Source of the DNA: Nocardioides sp.
GTDB taxonomy: Bacteria; Actinomycetota; Actinomycetes; Propionibacteriales; Nocardioidaceae
Length of the DNA stretch: 40,561 bases
Reading direction: 5' to 3'
Assembly (NCBI GenBank): GCA_017354415.1
Contig: JAFMQY010000011.1
Coordinates: 1 to 40,561 of the forward strand
Shown piece by piece: positions 25,121 to 35,825 of this stretch (positions are counted from its first letter, which is position 1; each line of letters starts with the position of its first letter). Made by a program: the position numbers and the translations under genes. Below the pieces are notes generated by a model. The model made no database searches. It had not been told where the DNA came from and saw only the letters and a program-made list of their open reading frames with translations.

Positions 25121-26220
25121 CGCACGCGCTCCGCTCGCGTCTTGACCCAGTTGTTGACCAGTACCGCGCCCAGCAGCATGACCCCGAGGAACGCGTACTG
25201 CCAGTCGCTGTCCCAGTTGTGGTAGATGATCCCCTGGTAGACCATCCCGTAGATCAACGCCCCGAGAGCGGCGCCGACGGCCGAGCCGTAGCCGCCGGTG
25301 AGCAGACACCCACCGACCACGGCGCAGATGATGTAGATGAACTCGGCCCCGACGCCGGTGGTCGACTGGGCGGTCGTCGTCTTGAACAGGCTGAGCATCC
25401 CCACCATCCACCCCGCGAAGGCCGTCGTCATGAACAGGCCGACCTTGGTCCGGAACACCGGGACACCGACCTGCCGAGCGCTCAGCTGAGCGCCGCCTAC
25501 GGCGAAGATCCAGTTGCCCGCGCGGGTGCGCTGGAGCACCCAGGTCGCGATCACGATGACGCCGATCGCCCACCAGGTGGCCGAGTAGATGGTCAGGATC
25601 CCCGTGCTCGGGACCTTCACCCACGGCAACCACCCGATGTCGATCTGTACCTTCGACCCGAAGAGCTGGGCGCCGGAGTTGTAGCCCGGCGCCTCCTGGA
25701 AGTCGACGACCGACACCTGGTGGATGATCTGCTTCACGACGGCGAGGTTGAGCCCGCGGAGCACGAAGAAGGTGCCGAGGGTGACGATGAAGCTGGGCAG
25801 GCCGGTCTTCATCACCAGCAGCCCGTTCACGAGGCCGATGGCGAGTGCGGCCACCAACGAGGTCGCGATCGAGACCCACACGTTGATGTGCCAGTGGCTC
25901 ATCATGATCCCGGTGATCAGACCGGTCGTGCCGGTCATCGCACCGGCGGACAGGTCGAACTCGCCACCGATCATGAGCAGCGCCACGGCCACCGCCATGA
26001 TCGCGAACGAGGAAGAGAAGAAGATCCAGGTGCTCGCGCCCGCCGGGAGGGCGAACGCCGTCGTGGTGAAGGAGAAGTAGCAGAAGATCACGATGGCCGC
26101 GACCAGCGCGCCCGTCTCGGGGCGTCTCAGGACGGCCGCAAGGCCGGCGTACCGACCGACTCGCTCGTCGCGTTCGGACTCGGGTGCGGCCACGGGTGGT
26201 GGCGCTGCCGTGGTGCTCAT
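25117..26220 (-). CDS. sugar/inositol ABC importer permease (CUT2, RbsC-like)
   Basis: Membrane channel of the importer; 367 aa with about ten hydrophobic helices after a polar 35-aa N-terminus. The [16 protein letters not shown]-type stretch (here [17 protein letters not shown]), [19 protein letters not shown], and [16 protein letters not shown] are the CUT2 permease marks, including the coupling loop. Upstream RBS GGAGGGCAAC. Separated from the binding-protein gene by 83 bp that hold a strong hairpin (26255-26298). Confidence 0.94.
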   Translation of the reverse strand: MSTTAAPPPVAAPESERDERVGRYAGLAAVLRRPETGALVAAIVIFCYFSFTTTAFALPAGASTWIFFSSSFAIMAVAVALLMIGGEFDLSAGAMTGTTGLITGIMMSHWHINVWVSIATSLVAALAIGLVNGLLVMKTGLPSFIVTLGTFFVLRGLNLAVVKQIIHQVSVVDFQEAPGYNSGAQLFGSKVQIDIGWLPWVKVPSTGILTIYSATWWAIGVIVIATWVLQRTRAGNWIFAVGGAQLSARQVGVPVFRTKVGLFMTTAFAGWMVGMLSLFKTTTAQSTTGVGAEFIYIICAVVGGCLLTGGYGSAVGAALGALIYGMVYQGIIYHNWDSDWQYAFLGVMLLGAVLVNNWVKTRAERVR

Positions 26221-26254
26221 CGTTGCCCTCCTCTGGCCCTGGTGGAACGTGTGG

Positions 26255-26298
26255 CGGTGGGGTCCGGCTTCCGACCCCCGACGGGCCGGACCCCACCG
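26255..26298 (-). promoter_or_regulatory. intercistronic hairpin between binding-protein and permease genes
   Basis: Perfect 14-bp arms CGGTGGGGTCCGGC (26255-26268) and GCCGGACCCCACCG (26285-26298) enclose a 16-nt loop, starting 5 bp after the binding-protein stop codon. There is no T-run on the minus strand. The usual role of such a stem is to protect the binding-protein mRNA 3' end or partly terminate, so the lipoprotein is made in excess over permease and ATPase. Confidence 0.65.
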
Positions 26299-26303
26299 TC
26301 AGC

Positions 26304-27293
26304 TCAGCGGGTGCCGTTCTGCGCGAACTTCAGGACCGCCTCGGCGTTGTCCTTGGTGATGATCGCAGGGCCGGAGTACACCGGCTGGCCGCCACCGAGG
26401 TCGTTGCCGTTGAGGACCTTCAGGTACACCGCCGTGACACCGAGGTATCCCTGGACATAGGGCTGCTGGTCGATCGCGAACTGCAGCTTGCCGTCGATGA
26501 TGTTCTGCACGACGTCGGCGTTGACGTCGAAGGTGGCGACCTTGATGTTCGCGCCGGTGTTGTCGACCGCCTTCACCGCCTGGCCCGACATGTCACCACC
26601 CAGGGTCAGGATGCCGTCGATGGTCGGGTCGGCCTGGATCTTCGACTCGATCGTCGCCTCGGAGCCGGAGAGGTCGGTGTTGTCGACCTGCAGGTTGGTC
26701 ATCGAGCCCGAGAACGTCGACTTGGCGCCGGCGCAGCGCTGCTCGAGACCGACGTTGCCGGCCTCCTGGATCACGCACAGCACGTTCTTCAGGCCGAGGC
26801 TGTTGAGCTGGTCGCCCGCGGCCTTGCCGGCCAGGGTCTCGCTCTGCCCGACATGGGTGATCGCGCCGAACTGCTTCCACTGGTCGATGCCGGAGTTGAT
26901 GGTCACGACCGGGACGCCGGCTGCGACCGCGGCCTTGATGCTCTTCTCCAGACCGTCCGGGTTGGCCATCGAGACCACGAGTCCGTCGGTGCCCGCGGCG
27001 ACGGCATTGTCGATCAGGGTCGCCTGCTTACCGACGTCCGGGTCGGAGTTGTAGTGCATGTCGACGTTCTCGTCCTTGCCGGCCTGTACGGCGCCGGCCT
27101 TGACGACGTCCCAGAACGAGTCGCCGGGGGCTGCGTGGGTGATCACGTCGATGCGGATGTCGCCGCTCGACGAGGTGTCCGCGGCACCGCCGGTGGAATC
27201 GGCTTTCGGGGCACTGCTGTCGTTGGTGCTGCAGCCCGCGAGGGCCAAAGCGCCGACAGCGATGCCCGCGGTGAGCAACCGTCGGATCTTCAT
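26304..27293 (-). CDS. inositol/sugar-binding lipoprotein of the ABC importer
   Basis: Extracellular substrate-binding protein (PBP type I, RbsB-like), 329 aa from ATG 27293 behind GAGAAGGAGAACACC. Signal peptide with lipobox LALAGC gives lipidated Cys21. A Ser/Thr/Gly/Asp linker (~25 aa) precedes the domain: [97 protein letters not shown] (shown in part). The FD and DQQPY segments carry the usual ligand contacts. Inositol as ligand is inferred from the operon. Confidence 0.93.
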   Translation of the reverse strand: MKIRRLLTAGIAVGALALAGCSTNDSSAPKADSTGGAADTSSSGDIRIDVITHAAPGDSFWDVVKAGAVQAGKDENVDMHYNSDPDVGKQATLIDNAVAAGTDGLVVSMANPDGLEKSIKAAVAAGVPVVTINSGIDQWKQFGAITHVGQSETLAGKAAGDQLNSLGLKNVLCVIQEAGNVGLEQRCAGAKSTFSGSMTNLQVDNTDLSGSEATIESKIQADPTIDGILTLGGDMSGQAVKAVDNTGANIKVATFDVNADVVQNIIDGKLQFAIDQQPYVQGYLGVTAVYLKVLNGNDLGGGQPVYSGPAIITKDNAEAVLKFAQNGTR

Positions 27294-27328
27294 GGTGTTC
27301 TCCTTCTCGACCGCTCTCGCGGACCTTC

Positions 27329-29298
<1,970 letters not shown>

Positions 29299-29302
<4 letters not shown>

Positions 29303-30189
29303 CTGGCCTCCCGCGGTCCGAACGGCAGCCGTGAGTCGACGGCCTGGGCGGGCCAGGTGTCGCGCACCCAGCCGTGGGCGGGATCGTCGCAGATCCGCCA
29401 GGCGCGCTCGTCACCGGGACCCGCCATCACGTTCAGGTAGTACAGGTCGTAGCCGGGGACCGCCATGGACGGCCCGTGCCACCCGTGCGGGATCAGGACC
29501 ACGTCACCGGTCCGCACCTCCGCGAGCACGTCGATCTCCTGGTCGTCGTGCCCGTACACGCGCTGGTAGCCGATGCCCGCGCCCACCGGGCCGTCGGCGA
29601 CCTCGAAGTAGTAGATCTCCTCGAGGATGCTCTCGGTCGGGGTGGCCTCGTCGTGCTTGTGAGGCGGGTACGACGACCAGTTGCCGCCAGGCGTGAGCAC
29701 CTCGCAGGCGATCAGCGCGTCGGCTTCGAACGCCTCGGGAGTGCAGAAGTTGTTGACCTGCCGGCTCGCGGCACCCGCCCCGCGCAGCTCGAGCGGAACC
29801 GACTCGGCCGGCTGGTACCGCATCGGGAGCCGGCGCCGACACACCGCGCTCGGCAGCGCGAAGCGCCCGCCGTGCTCGCTGCGGATCTCCACCTCCGCGT
29901 CGCGCGGCACATAGACGAAGTCACTCGGTCCGGCAAAGACCCCGGGCCGTCCTTGGACGGTGAAGCTGCGGCGTTCCCCCGACACGACGCAGGATCCCGT
30001 CAGGGACAGCACCAGGGTCTCGGCCGGCCCGGTCCCCCACGTGCGGCTCTCGCCCGGCGCGAGCTCGAGCACGGCAAGCCCGCTGTAGCTCCAACCGGCG
30101 GACTCGGGCGTCACCAGCACAGGCAGTCCGTCCGCGGCACCCGCGCCGGCGCGCACGTGGAGGTCGAGGTGCCCGGTCGGGGTGGTCAT
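29299..30189 (-). CDS. iolB: 5-deoxy-glucuronate isomerase
   Basis: Isomerises 5-deoxy-D-glucuronate to 2-deoxy-5-keto-D-gluconate. 296 aa from ATG 30189; the track ORF's upstream part is antisense to the aldolase. Double-cupin fold with metal-binding SSYPPHKHDEATPTESILEE-type segment (His, His, Glu) and the second His in LIPHGWHGPSMAVPGYDLYY, both hallmarks of the KduI/IolB family. The first 60 residues (HLDLHVRAGAG, SYSGLAVLELAPGES) also match. 4-bp overlaps on both sides, with the aldolase gene and iolD. Confidence 0.95.
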
Positions 30190-31061
30190 CGGATCATCTC
30201 CACCACCGCGTCCACGGCACCTGCCACGTCGCCGTCCGGCGGGTACAGCAGCGTCCTCCCCACCACCATCCCGCGCACCTGGGGGTTCCCGATCACCTTG
30301 CGCCACGTGGCGAACTGCGCCTCCTGGTCGTCCGCGACCTCTCCGCCGAGCAGGAGCACCGGCAGGGTCGTGGCCGCGAGCACCGGCTCCATGTCGTGGA
30401 TCACCGGCAGCTTCAGCCAGGTGTGCGCACTGGTCCGGCCGAGCCCGGAGGCGACGGTGGCGGACCGGATGACGGCCTCGGTGGTCAGGTCGTTGCGGAT
30501 ACGCCCGTCGACCCGGTGGGCGATGAAGGGCTCCACCATCGCCATCAGGCCGAGCGTGGCGAGGTCGCCGACGGCGGCGGCACACGCCTCGAGTGTGGGC
30601 GCCGTCGCCGGGTCGGCGGGGTCGATCCGCAGCAGCATCTTCCCGCCCTGGAGCCGAGCCCGCCCGATCCCTTCCGCGTCGTACGCCGTGAACCGGTCGT
30701 CGACCTCGAACGCCGTCCCGACGAGCCCGCCGCGGTTCATGGAGCCGACCGCGACCTTGCCCTCCAGCGCCCCCATCAGCAGCAGGTCCTCGAGCACGTC
30801 GGGGGTGCCCAGCACGCCGTCCACACCGGGTCGCGAGAGTGCCAGCGCCAGCCGGTCGAGCAGGCGGCCGCGGTCGGCCATCGCCAGCGGGTCCGCGCCG
30901 GCCCGCAGAGCACCCCGGGCCGGATGGTCAGCCGCCATCAGCATCAGGCGCCCCGTGTCGCCCGTCAGCCCCGGCGGCTGTCGCCGTGCGGCGAACAGCT
31001 CGGCGATCCGGTCCGGGTGCTCGACCCGGGTCCGCAGGATGTGCTCCACGGTCACGGACAC
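30186..31061 (-). CDS. Cgl0158-family (beta/alpha)8 aldolase-like protein
   Basis: 291 aa from GTG 31061 (VSVTVEHILRTR), chosen because the frame before it is antisense to iolC and the start overlaps the iolC stop by 10 bp. MLMAADHPARGALRAG, GVDGVLGTPDVLEDLLLMGA, GKMLLRIDPADPAT with a barrel Lys/Asp, and HTWLKLPVIHDMEPVLAAT with a likely Schiff-base Lys resemble class I DeoC/LacD-like aldolases. Actinobacterial iol clusters carry this gene beside iolC. No IolJ (class II aldolase) is present, so this is the likely enzyme splitting 2-deoxy-5-keto-gluconate 6-phosphate into dihydroxyacetone phosphate and malonate semialdehyde. That role is inferred. Confidence 0.87.
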   Translation of the reverse strand: MSVTVEHILRTRVEHPDRIAELFAARRQPPGLTGDTGRLMLMAADHPARGALRAGADPLAMADRGRLLDRLALALSRPGVDGVLGTPDVLEDLLLMGALEGKVAVGSMNRGGLVGTAFEVDDRFTAYDAEGIGRARLQGGKMLLRIDPADPATAPTLEACAAAVGDLATLGLMAMVEPFIAHRVDGRIRNDLTTEAVIRSATVASGLGRTSAHTWLKLPVIHDMEPVLAATTLPVLLLGGEVADDQEAQFATWRKVIGNPQVRGMVVGRTLLYPPDGDVAGAVDAVVEMIR

Positions 31062-32005
31062 GACACCTGCTCCAGCATCGCGTCCAGCTGGGCCGTGTCC
31101 GGCATCGCGTCCGCGCAGGCCAGCTGACCCGCGACGTACGCGCCCGCCGCATTGGCGAAGCGAAGGATCCGCTCCAGGTCCCAGCCGGCGAGCAGACCGT
31201 GGCACAGGGCGCCGCCGAACGCGTCCCCGGCGCCGAGCCCGTTGACCACCTCGACCGGCACCGGCGGTACGACGACGTGCTCGCCGTCGCGAACCCCCAG
31301 GACCCCGGCCGGACCCTGCTTGACCACGGCCAGACCGACTCCGGCGTCGCGCAGCGCAGCCGCGGCACGCTCGGGGTCGCGCTCCCCGACCGCGACCTCG
31401 CACTCGTCGCGGTTGCCGACGGCCACGTCGACCAGCGGCAGCGCCTCCCGCACGTAGCGGTGCGCCTCCTCCGCGGAGGACCAGAACATCGGCCGGTAGT
31501 CCAGGTCGAGCACGGTCAGCCCCCGCGAGCCTCGTGCCTGCAGGGCGGTCATCGTGGCCGAGCGCGACGGCTCCTGACACAGGCCGGTGCCGGTGACCCA
31601 GAAGATGTCGGCGTCCGCGATCGCGTCCAGGTCGAGCTCGGTGGCGCGGATCTGGAGATCGGGGGCGGTCGGGTACCGGTAGAAGTAGATCGGGAAGTCG
31701 TCCGGCGGGAAGATCTCGCAGAACGTGACCGGGGTCGGGATCTCCGGGACCGGCGCGACGAAGCGGTCGTCGACCCCGAACGACCGGAGCGCCCGGTGGA
31801 TGTAGCGGCCGAACGGGTCCTCCCCGGTGCGCGTGATCACGGCGGCCGAGCGTCCGTGCCGGGCCGCGGCCACGGCGACGTTCGTCGCGCTGCCGCCCAG
31901 GAACCGGTGGAAGGTCGGGACGTCCTCGAGATGGGTGTCGGTCTCCGCTGGGTAGAGGTCGACCCCCACCCGCCCCATCGTGAGCACCTCGATCCGTTCG
32001 CTCAC
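31052..32005 (-). CDS. iolC: 5-dehydro-2-deoxygluconokinase
   Basis: PfkB/ribokinase-family kinase phosphorylating 2-deoxy-5-keto-gluconate. 317 aa from GTG 32005. VLTMGRVGVDLYPAETDTHL at the N-terminus is highly specific for IolC; FLGGSATNVAVAAARHG is PfkB signature 1; VEVVNGLGAGDAFGGALCHG is signature 2 with the catalytic Asp. PMFWSSAEEAHRYVREALP matches IolC proteins in their sugar lid region. The single kinase domain is complete; the DUF2090 domain fused to some IolC proteins is absent, its role perhaps taken by the next gene. GTGA overlap with iolE. Confidence 0.95.
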   Translation of the reverse strand: MSERIEVLTMGRVGVDLYPAETDTHLEDVPTFHRFLGGSATNVAVAAARHGRSAAVITRTGEDPFGRYIHRALRSFGVDDRFVAPVPEIPTPVTFCEIFPPDDFPIYFYRYPTAPDLQIRATELDLDAIADADIFWVTGTGLCQEPSRSATMTALQARGSRGLTVLDLDYRPMFWSSAEEAHRYVREALPLVDVAVGNRDECEVAVGERDPERAAAALRDAGVGLAVVKQGPAGVLGVRDGEHVVVPPVPVEVVNGLGAGDAFGGALCHGLLAGWDLERILRFANAAGAYVAGQLACADAMPDTAQLDAMLEQVSCP

Positions 32006-32946
32006 GCGCTGACCTCGGTGAGGTAGGCGAGGCTGGCGCGCACGGCCGCGACCGGTCCCTCTCCGGTCGGCCGGCCGGAGAGCATCACATCCTGCTCGAG
32101 CACGTACCAGCCGTCGTAGCCGGCTTTCTCGAGGATCCTGACCAGGCCGGAGATGTCGACGTCGCCCCCGCCGAGGGGCCGGAACATGCCTTCGCGGACG
32201 GCCTGGCCGAAGGTGGCCTGCCCTGCCCGGACCCGCGCCGCCGCGGCAGCGTCGACGTCCTTGAGGTGGACGTGCACGACGCGGTCGGGGTGGGAGGCGG
32301 TGATCGTCACCGGGTCCGCGCCACCGACGAGGAGATGGCCGGTGTCGACGCAGAGCCCGACCCGCGACCCGGCCAGCACCCGCTCGGTCTCCGGCCCGGT
32401 CTCGACCATCGTGCCGACGTGCGGGTGCAGCGCCGCCACGACGCCGCGCTCCGCCGCCCGGTCGGCGACCCTGTCGAGATTCCCGAGCAGGGTCGCCCAC
32501 CCCCCCTCGTCGAGCACCGGACGCGCGTCGTACCCCTCGACGCCGGTGAAGGCCGCGAGCACGACCACATGCGCCCCCGTGGCCAGGCAGGCCTCGATGA
32601 ACCCGTCGACCTCCGGCAGCGGGTCGTGCCCCGGATCGTGCAGCAGCACGGGCAGGAAGCCGCCCACCGCACGGAGCCCGTACGCCGCGAGCTGCTCGGC
32701 CCTGGCGCGCGGCGAGCGCTCCAGGAACCCGTCGGGTCCGAACTCGGTGGCCGCAAGGCCGAGGTCGCTCATCTGGGTCAGGACCGTGTCGGCGTCGAGC
32801 TGGTAGCCCCAGTCCGGCACCTCGCAGACCCCCCACGAGATCGGCGCGCCGGCAACCCGGTCTCGCACGGGTCGCCGCGTGCCGGCGCCGAGTGCCTCGG
32901 CCCCGGAGTGCGCCGGCTCGTGGGTCACGGGTGCGATTGTCGTCAC
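32002..32946 (-). CDS. iolE: inosose dehydratase
   Basis: Dehydrates scyllo-inosose to the 1,2-dione substrate of IolD; TIM-barrel metal enzyme (AP endonuclease 2 family). 314 aa from GTG 32946. RVAGAPISWGVCEVPDWGYQ is the conserved IolE start. Metal ligands are visible in ALHPHVGTMVE, CVDTGHLLVGG, VHLKDVD and YVLEQDVML. No clear ribosome-binding site precedes GTG 32946; an in-frame GTG at 32868, just before the conserved part, is an alternative start (289 aa). First gene of the operon, divergent from gntR. Confidence 0.94.
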   Translation of the reverse strand: MTTIAPVTHEPAHSGAEALGAGTRRPVRDRVAGAPISWGVCEVPDWGYQLDADTVLTQMSDLGLAATEFGPDGFLERSPRARAEQLAAYGLRAVGGFLPVLLHDPGHDPLPEVDGFIEACLATGAHVVVLAAFTGVEGYDARPVLDEGGWATLLGNLDRVADRAAERGVVAALHPHVGTMVETGPETERVLAGSRVGLCVDTGHLLVGGADPVTITASHPDRVVHVHLKDVDAAAAARVRAGQATFGQAVREGMFRPLGGGDVDISGLVRILEKAGYDGWYVLEQDVMLSGRPTGEGPVAAVRASLAYLTEVSA

Positions 32947-32959
32947 AGAGCGGACAGCA

Positions 32960-32990
32960 TGTCAACGAATTGTCCTGACATATTGACGTA
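32960..32990. promoter_or_regulatory. operator/promoter region of the inositol operon and gntR
   Basis: The 100-bp divergent gap is AT-richer than its surroundings. It contains TGTCctGACA (32971-32980), flanked by GTCAA (32961-32965) and TTGAC (32983-32987) as an outer inverted repeat. That makes several TGTCA/TGACA half-sites in a row, with one more at 32992-32996 (TGACA). On the plus strand TTGACG (32983-32988), a 17-bp spacer and CATGCT (33006-33011) form a possible gntR promoter that the regulator would cover. Confidence 0.55.
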
Positions 32991-33046
32991 CTGACAGTTG
33001 GACCTCATGCTGCCTACGTCGCACTCTCCCAACCTCAGGAGCCTGG

Positions 33047-33784
33047 GTGTCGTTCCCCGACGTGGCCGTGAACCGCTCCAGCCCGGTCCCGCTCTACTTC
33101 CAGGTGGCCGAGCAGATCGAGCGGGCCATCCAGGACGGACACCTGGCGGCGGGTGACCGCATCGAGAACGAGGTCGCGCTGGCCGACCATCTCGGGCTCT
33201 CCAGGCCGACCGTGCGGCAGGCGATCCAGACGCTCGTGGACAAGGGCCTTCTGGTCCGCAAGCGCGGCGTCGGGACCCAGGTGGTGAACGCGACCATCCG
33301 CCGCACCGTCGAGCTGACCAGTCTGTACGACGACCTCACCAGGAGCGGGCTCCGGCCGGCGACCACGGTGCTCGCCCTGGCTCTGGAGGACCCTGACGAC
33401 CGCACGGGCGGTCGCCTCAACCTCCCCGCCGGCGAGAAGGTGTGGCGCCTCGACCGGCTCCGGATCGTCAAGGGCGAACCGCTCGCCCTGATGTGCAACC
33501 TGGTGCCGGCGGCGGTGACCGACCTGGCCGCCGTGGACCTCGAGCGCACCGGCCTCTATGCGCACTTCCGCAGCCAGGCGATCAATCTCCGCGTCGCCCA
33601 CCAGGTGATCGGCGCCCGGACGGTCGACAGCCGTGAGGCCAAGCTCCTCGGTGGGCGCAAGGGCGACCCGGTCCTGACGATGGAGCGCACGGCGTACGAC
33701 GACAAGGGCCGGGCCGTGGAGTACGGCATGCACCTGTACCGACCCGACCGCTACGCCTACGAGACGACGCTGGTCGAACGCTGA
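33047..33784 (+). CDS. GntR-family regulator, HutC/UTRA subfamily
   Basis: Likely repressor of the divergent inositol operon. 245 aa from GTG 33047, with CAGGAG 6 nt upstream. The winged helix at residues ~10-78 has PLYFQVAEQIERAIQDGHL, DRIENEVALADHLGLSRPTVRQAI and LLVRKRGVGTQVV. The UTRA effector domain fills the rest (GLRPATTVLAL, KVWRLDRLRIVKGEPLAL, DPVLTMERTAYDDKGRAVEYG). UTRA domains usually bind a sugar phosphate or small carboxylate; an inositol intermediate is the natural guess. Convergent with the SDR gene, 23 bp apart. Confidence 0.92.
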   Translation: MSFPDVAVNRSSPVPLYFQVAEQIERAIQDGHLAAGDRIENEVALADHLGLSRPTVRQAIQTLVDKGLLVRKRGVGTQVVNATIRRTVELTSLYDDLTRSGLRPATTVLALALEDPDDRTGGRLNLPAGEKVWRLDRLRIVKGEPLALMCNLVPAAVTDLAAVDLERTGLYAHFRSQAINLRVAHQVIGARTVDSREAKLLGGRKGDPVLTMERTAYDDKGRAVEYGMHLYRPDRYAYETTLVER

Positions 33785-33807
33785 CCGAACGGTGACCGGA
33801 CGCTGCC

Positions 33808-34602
33808 CTACTGGTCGTAGGCCCCGGGCACGGTCTGGTCCCAGTCGATGACCGACCCGGTGACCACGCCGCTGCGGTCGGAGAGCAGGAACACGACGAG
33901 ATCGGCGATCTCGTCCGGCCGGGCCAGACGCCCCATCGGCAGGGTGGCTCCTGCACGCTCCTGCCAGCCGTCCTCGGCACCGTGGTAGCGGCGTTGGACC
34001 TCGTCCTCGCCCTCGGTGTACGTCCACCCGATGTTGAGGCCGTTCACCCGGATCCGGTCGTGTCGGTGCGCGTGGGCAACGTTCTTGGTGAGCCCGATCA
34101 GGGCGGACTTCGACGCGACGTACGGCGCGAGGTACGGCTGCCCGCCGAGCGCCGACATCGTGATCAGGTTGACGATCGAGCCGCCCTCGCCGCGGCGCAG
34201 CATGTCGCGCACCGCCGCCTGCATCAGGAAGAACGGACCCTTGGTGTTCACGGCCACGTGCTGGTCGAGCAGCTCCGGGGTGGTGTCCAGGAGAGTGCCT
34301 CGGGACGTGAGACCGGCACAGCTCGCCAGGGCGTCCACCCGGCCGTACAGCTCGACCGTACGATCCACGGCCGCGCGCACCTGGTCGACGTCGCCGACGT
34401 CGCAGGGCACGTAGTGAGCCTCCCCGCCGGCGTCCCGGGCACGCGCCACGTACGCCGCTCCCGCCTCGGCACCGCGACCGGTCACCACGACGTTCGCGCC
34501 GTTGCGCAGCGCCGCGTCCGCGACTGCTGCGCCGAGCCCCCTGGTGCCGCCACTCACCAGCACCACTCGGTCACGCAGCAGGTCGTCCGCCAGCCCGCTC
34601 AC
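33808..34602 (-). CDS. short-chain dehydrogenase/reductase (SDR)
   Basis: NAD(P)-dependent oxidoreductase, 264 aa. Classical SDR marks: VVLVSGGTRGLGAAVADAAL (TGxxxGxG-type, with Ser-Gly-Gly), CDVGDVDQ, the catalytic Ser in NLITMSALGG, and YVASKSALIGLTKNVAH with the YxxxK pair. The GRGAEAG turn after beta-2 has an Arg, hinting at NADP, but this is weak. Third gene of a ROK-PhyH-SDR unit with a 4-bp overlap to PhyH; a role in the same pathway is likely. Substrate unknown: sugar, polyol or inositol derivative are candidates. Confidence 0.9.
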   Translation of the reverse strand: MSGLADDLLRDRVVLVSGGTRGLGAAVADAALRNGANVVVTGRGAEAGAAYVARARDAGGEAHYVPCDVGDVDQVRAAVDRTVELYGRVDALASCAGLTSRGTLLDTTPELLDQHVAVNTKGPFFLMQAAVRDMLRRGEGGSIVNLITMSALGGQPYLAPYVASKSALIGLTKNVAHAHRHDRIRVNGLNIGWTYTEGEDEVQRRYHGAEDGWQERAGATLPMGRLARPDEIADLVVFLLSDRSGVVTGSVIDWDQTVPGAYDQ

Positions 34603-35810
34603 GCGCCCGGCACCTGCGAGTGTCGGCGGGCCCGACGGGCCTCCACCTCCTGGACCAGGCGACTGGTCTCCCAGTCCTCGTCGACGGCCCGTTGCAGGAG
34701 CTCGGCCTCCGTCTGCGGAACCAGAGACCCGACCGGCTGGTCCAGGTCGAGGTGCGTGGGGAACGGGTACCCCTCTGCCGACGCGGCGACGACGTTCGCG
34801 ATCGTCCGGTCGCTCGCGCCCTCAGCACGCCAGCGGCGGAGCACCGGGTACACGGCCCGGCAGATCGCCCTCGTGTCCACGGTCTCCATGGCCCGCCCGA
34901 ACGCGGACGAGACCTGGAGCAGGTTCGCCATCCGGCGGACGTCAGACGTCCGGTTGGTGCCGGCGCCGTGGAAGATCGCGGGGTTGAAGAACGCGCCGTC
35001 ACCCTTCGCGAGGGGCAGCTGGACGTGGTGCTCCTCGAAGTACGCCGTGAAGGCCGGGTCGTGGTAGGCCAGGTAGCCCGCGCCGTACTTCTGGGAGTGC
35101 GGGAGGTACAGCGTGGGACCCGTCTCCACCGGCATGTCGACGTGGGCGACGGCCCCCTGCAGGGTGAGCGCCGGCGACAGGGCATGGACCTGGGCCGGGA
35201 ACGACGCGGCACGCTCGAGGTCCATGAAGCCGAGGTGGTAGTCGCGGTGCGCGACCTGGGCCTGCCCGCCCGGGTTCACGACGTTCACCTGCGAGGTCAC
35301 CTGGTACCCGGGGCCGAGCCACGCCTCGCTCACGAGGGCGAGGACGTCCGAGGCGTAGTACGCCGCGAACGTCTCCGGGTCGGCCACCGCCAGCTTGTCC
35401 AGCGCGCCCCAGACCCGGTCGTTCGACCCGGGGGCGGCGAAGTGGTCGCCGGCCGCGCCACCTGCCCGCTTCTGCTCGTCGATCAGTCGGCGGAAGGCAT
35501 CGGTCGCCCGGTCGACCACGGCCTCGTCGACGGCTCCTCGGAACACCGCGATGCCCGGACCGGAGGCCAGCACTCGGGCCACCTCGGTCTGCAGGTCGCG
35601 CCGGGTCGAAGGGTCGTCGGCGACCCTGCGCCACCGCTCGGCGTACACCACGACGTTGTCGACCACCTCGTCCGCATGCGGGTAGTCGGCCGAGTCCGTG
35701 GTCTGCTCCACGACGGCGCGGAACGCGTCGAGCCGGCAGTCTGACGGCTGGTACCAACCGGTCGGAACCGGGCCCTGGTGGGTCGCTGCGGTGGGGGACG
35801 TCGTGCTCAT
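34599..35810 (-). CDS. phytanoyl-CoA dioxygenase (PhyH)-family Fe(II)/2-oxoglutarate oxygenase
   Basis: Non-haem iron oxygenase, probably hydroxylating or demethylating a small molecule in the cytoplasm. 403 aa, longer than the usual ~250-330. The iron triad is visible: H-x-D in QVAHRDYHLGF and the distal His in FFNPAIFHGAGTNRT, followed by an Arg (SDVRRM) suited to bind 2-oxoglutarate. The jelly-roll runs from about residue 85 (GPGIAVFRGAVDEAVVD) to 300. The N-terminal ~80 residues and C-terminal ~100 (GYPFPTHLDLDQPVGSLVPQ) are family-specific extensions. Bacterial PhyH enzymes are rarely about fatty acids. Its partners here, a sugar kinase and an SDR, point to a sugar or polyol substrate; this is inference. 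Confidence 0.88.
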   Translation of the reverse strand: MSTTSPTAATHQGPVPTGWYQPSDCRLDAFRAVVEQTTDSADYPHADEVVDNVVVYAERWRRVADDPSTRRDLQTEVARVLASGPGIAVFRGAVDEAVVDRATDAFRRLIDEQKRAGGAAGDHFAAPGSNDRVWGALDKLAVADPETFAAYYASDVLALVSEAWLGPGYQVTSQVNVVNPGGQAQVAHRDYHLGFMDLERAASFPAQVHALSPALTLQGAVAHVDMPVETGPTLYLPHSQKYGAGYLAYHDPAFTAYFEEHHVQLPLAKGDGAFFNPAIFHGAGTNRTSDVRRMANLLQVSSAFGRAMETVDTRAICRAVYPVLRRWRAEGASDRTIANVVAASAEGYPFPTHLDLDQPVGSLVPQTEAELLQRAVDEDWETSRLVQEVEARRARRHSQVPGA

Positions 35811-35825
35811 GGTGGTCTCCGTGGG

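Noticed and set aside
24191-26296. A 701-aa ORF containing the ABC ATPase
   Set aside because: The upstream 390 residues are an out-of-frame reading of the permease gene; the ATPase starts at 25120 with an ATGA overlap.
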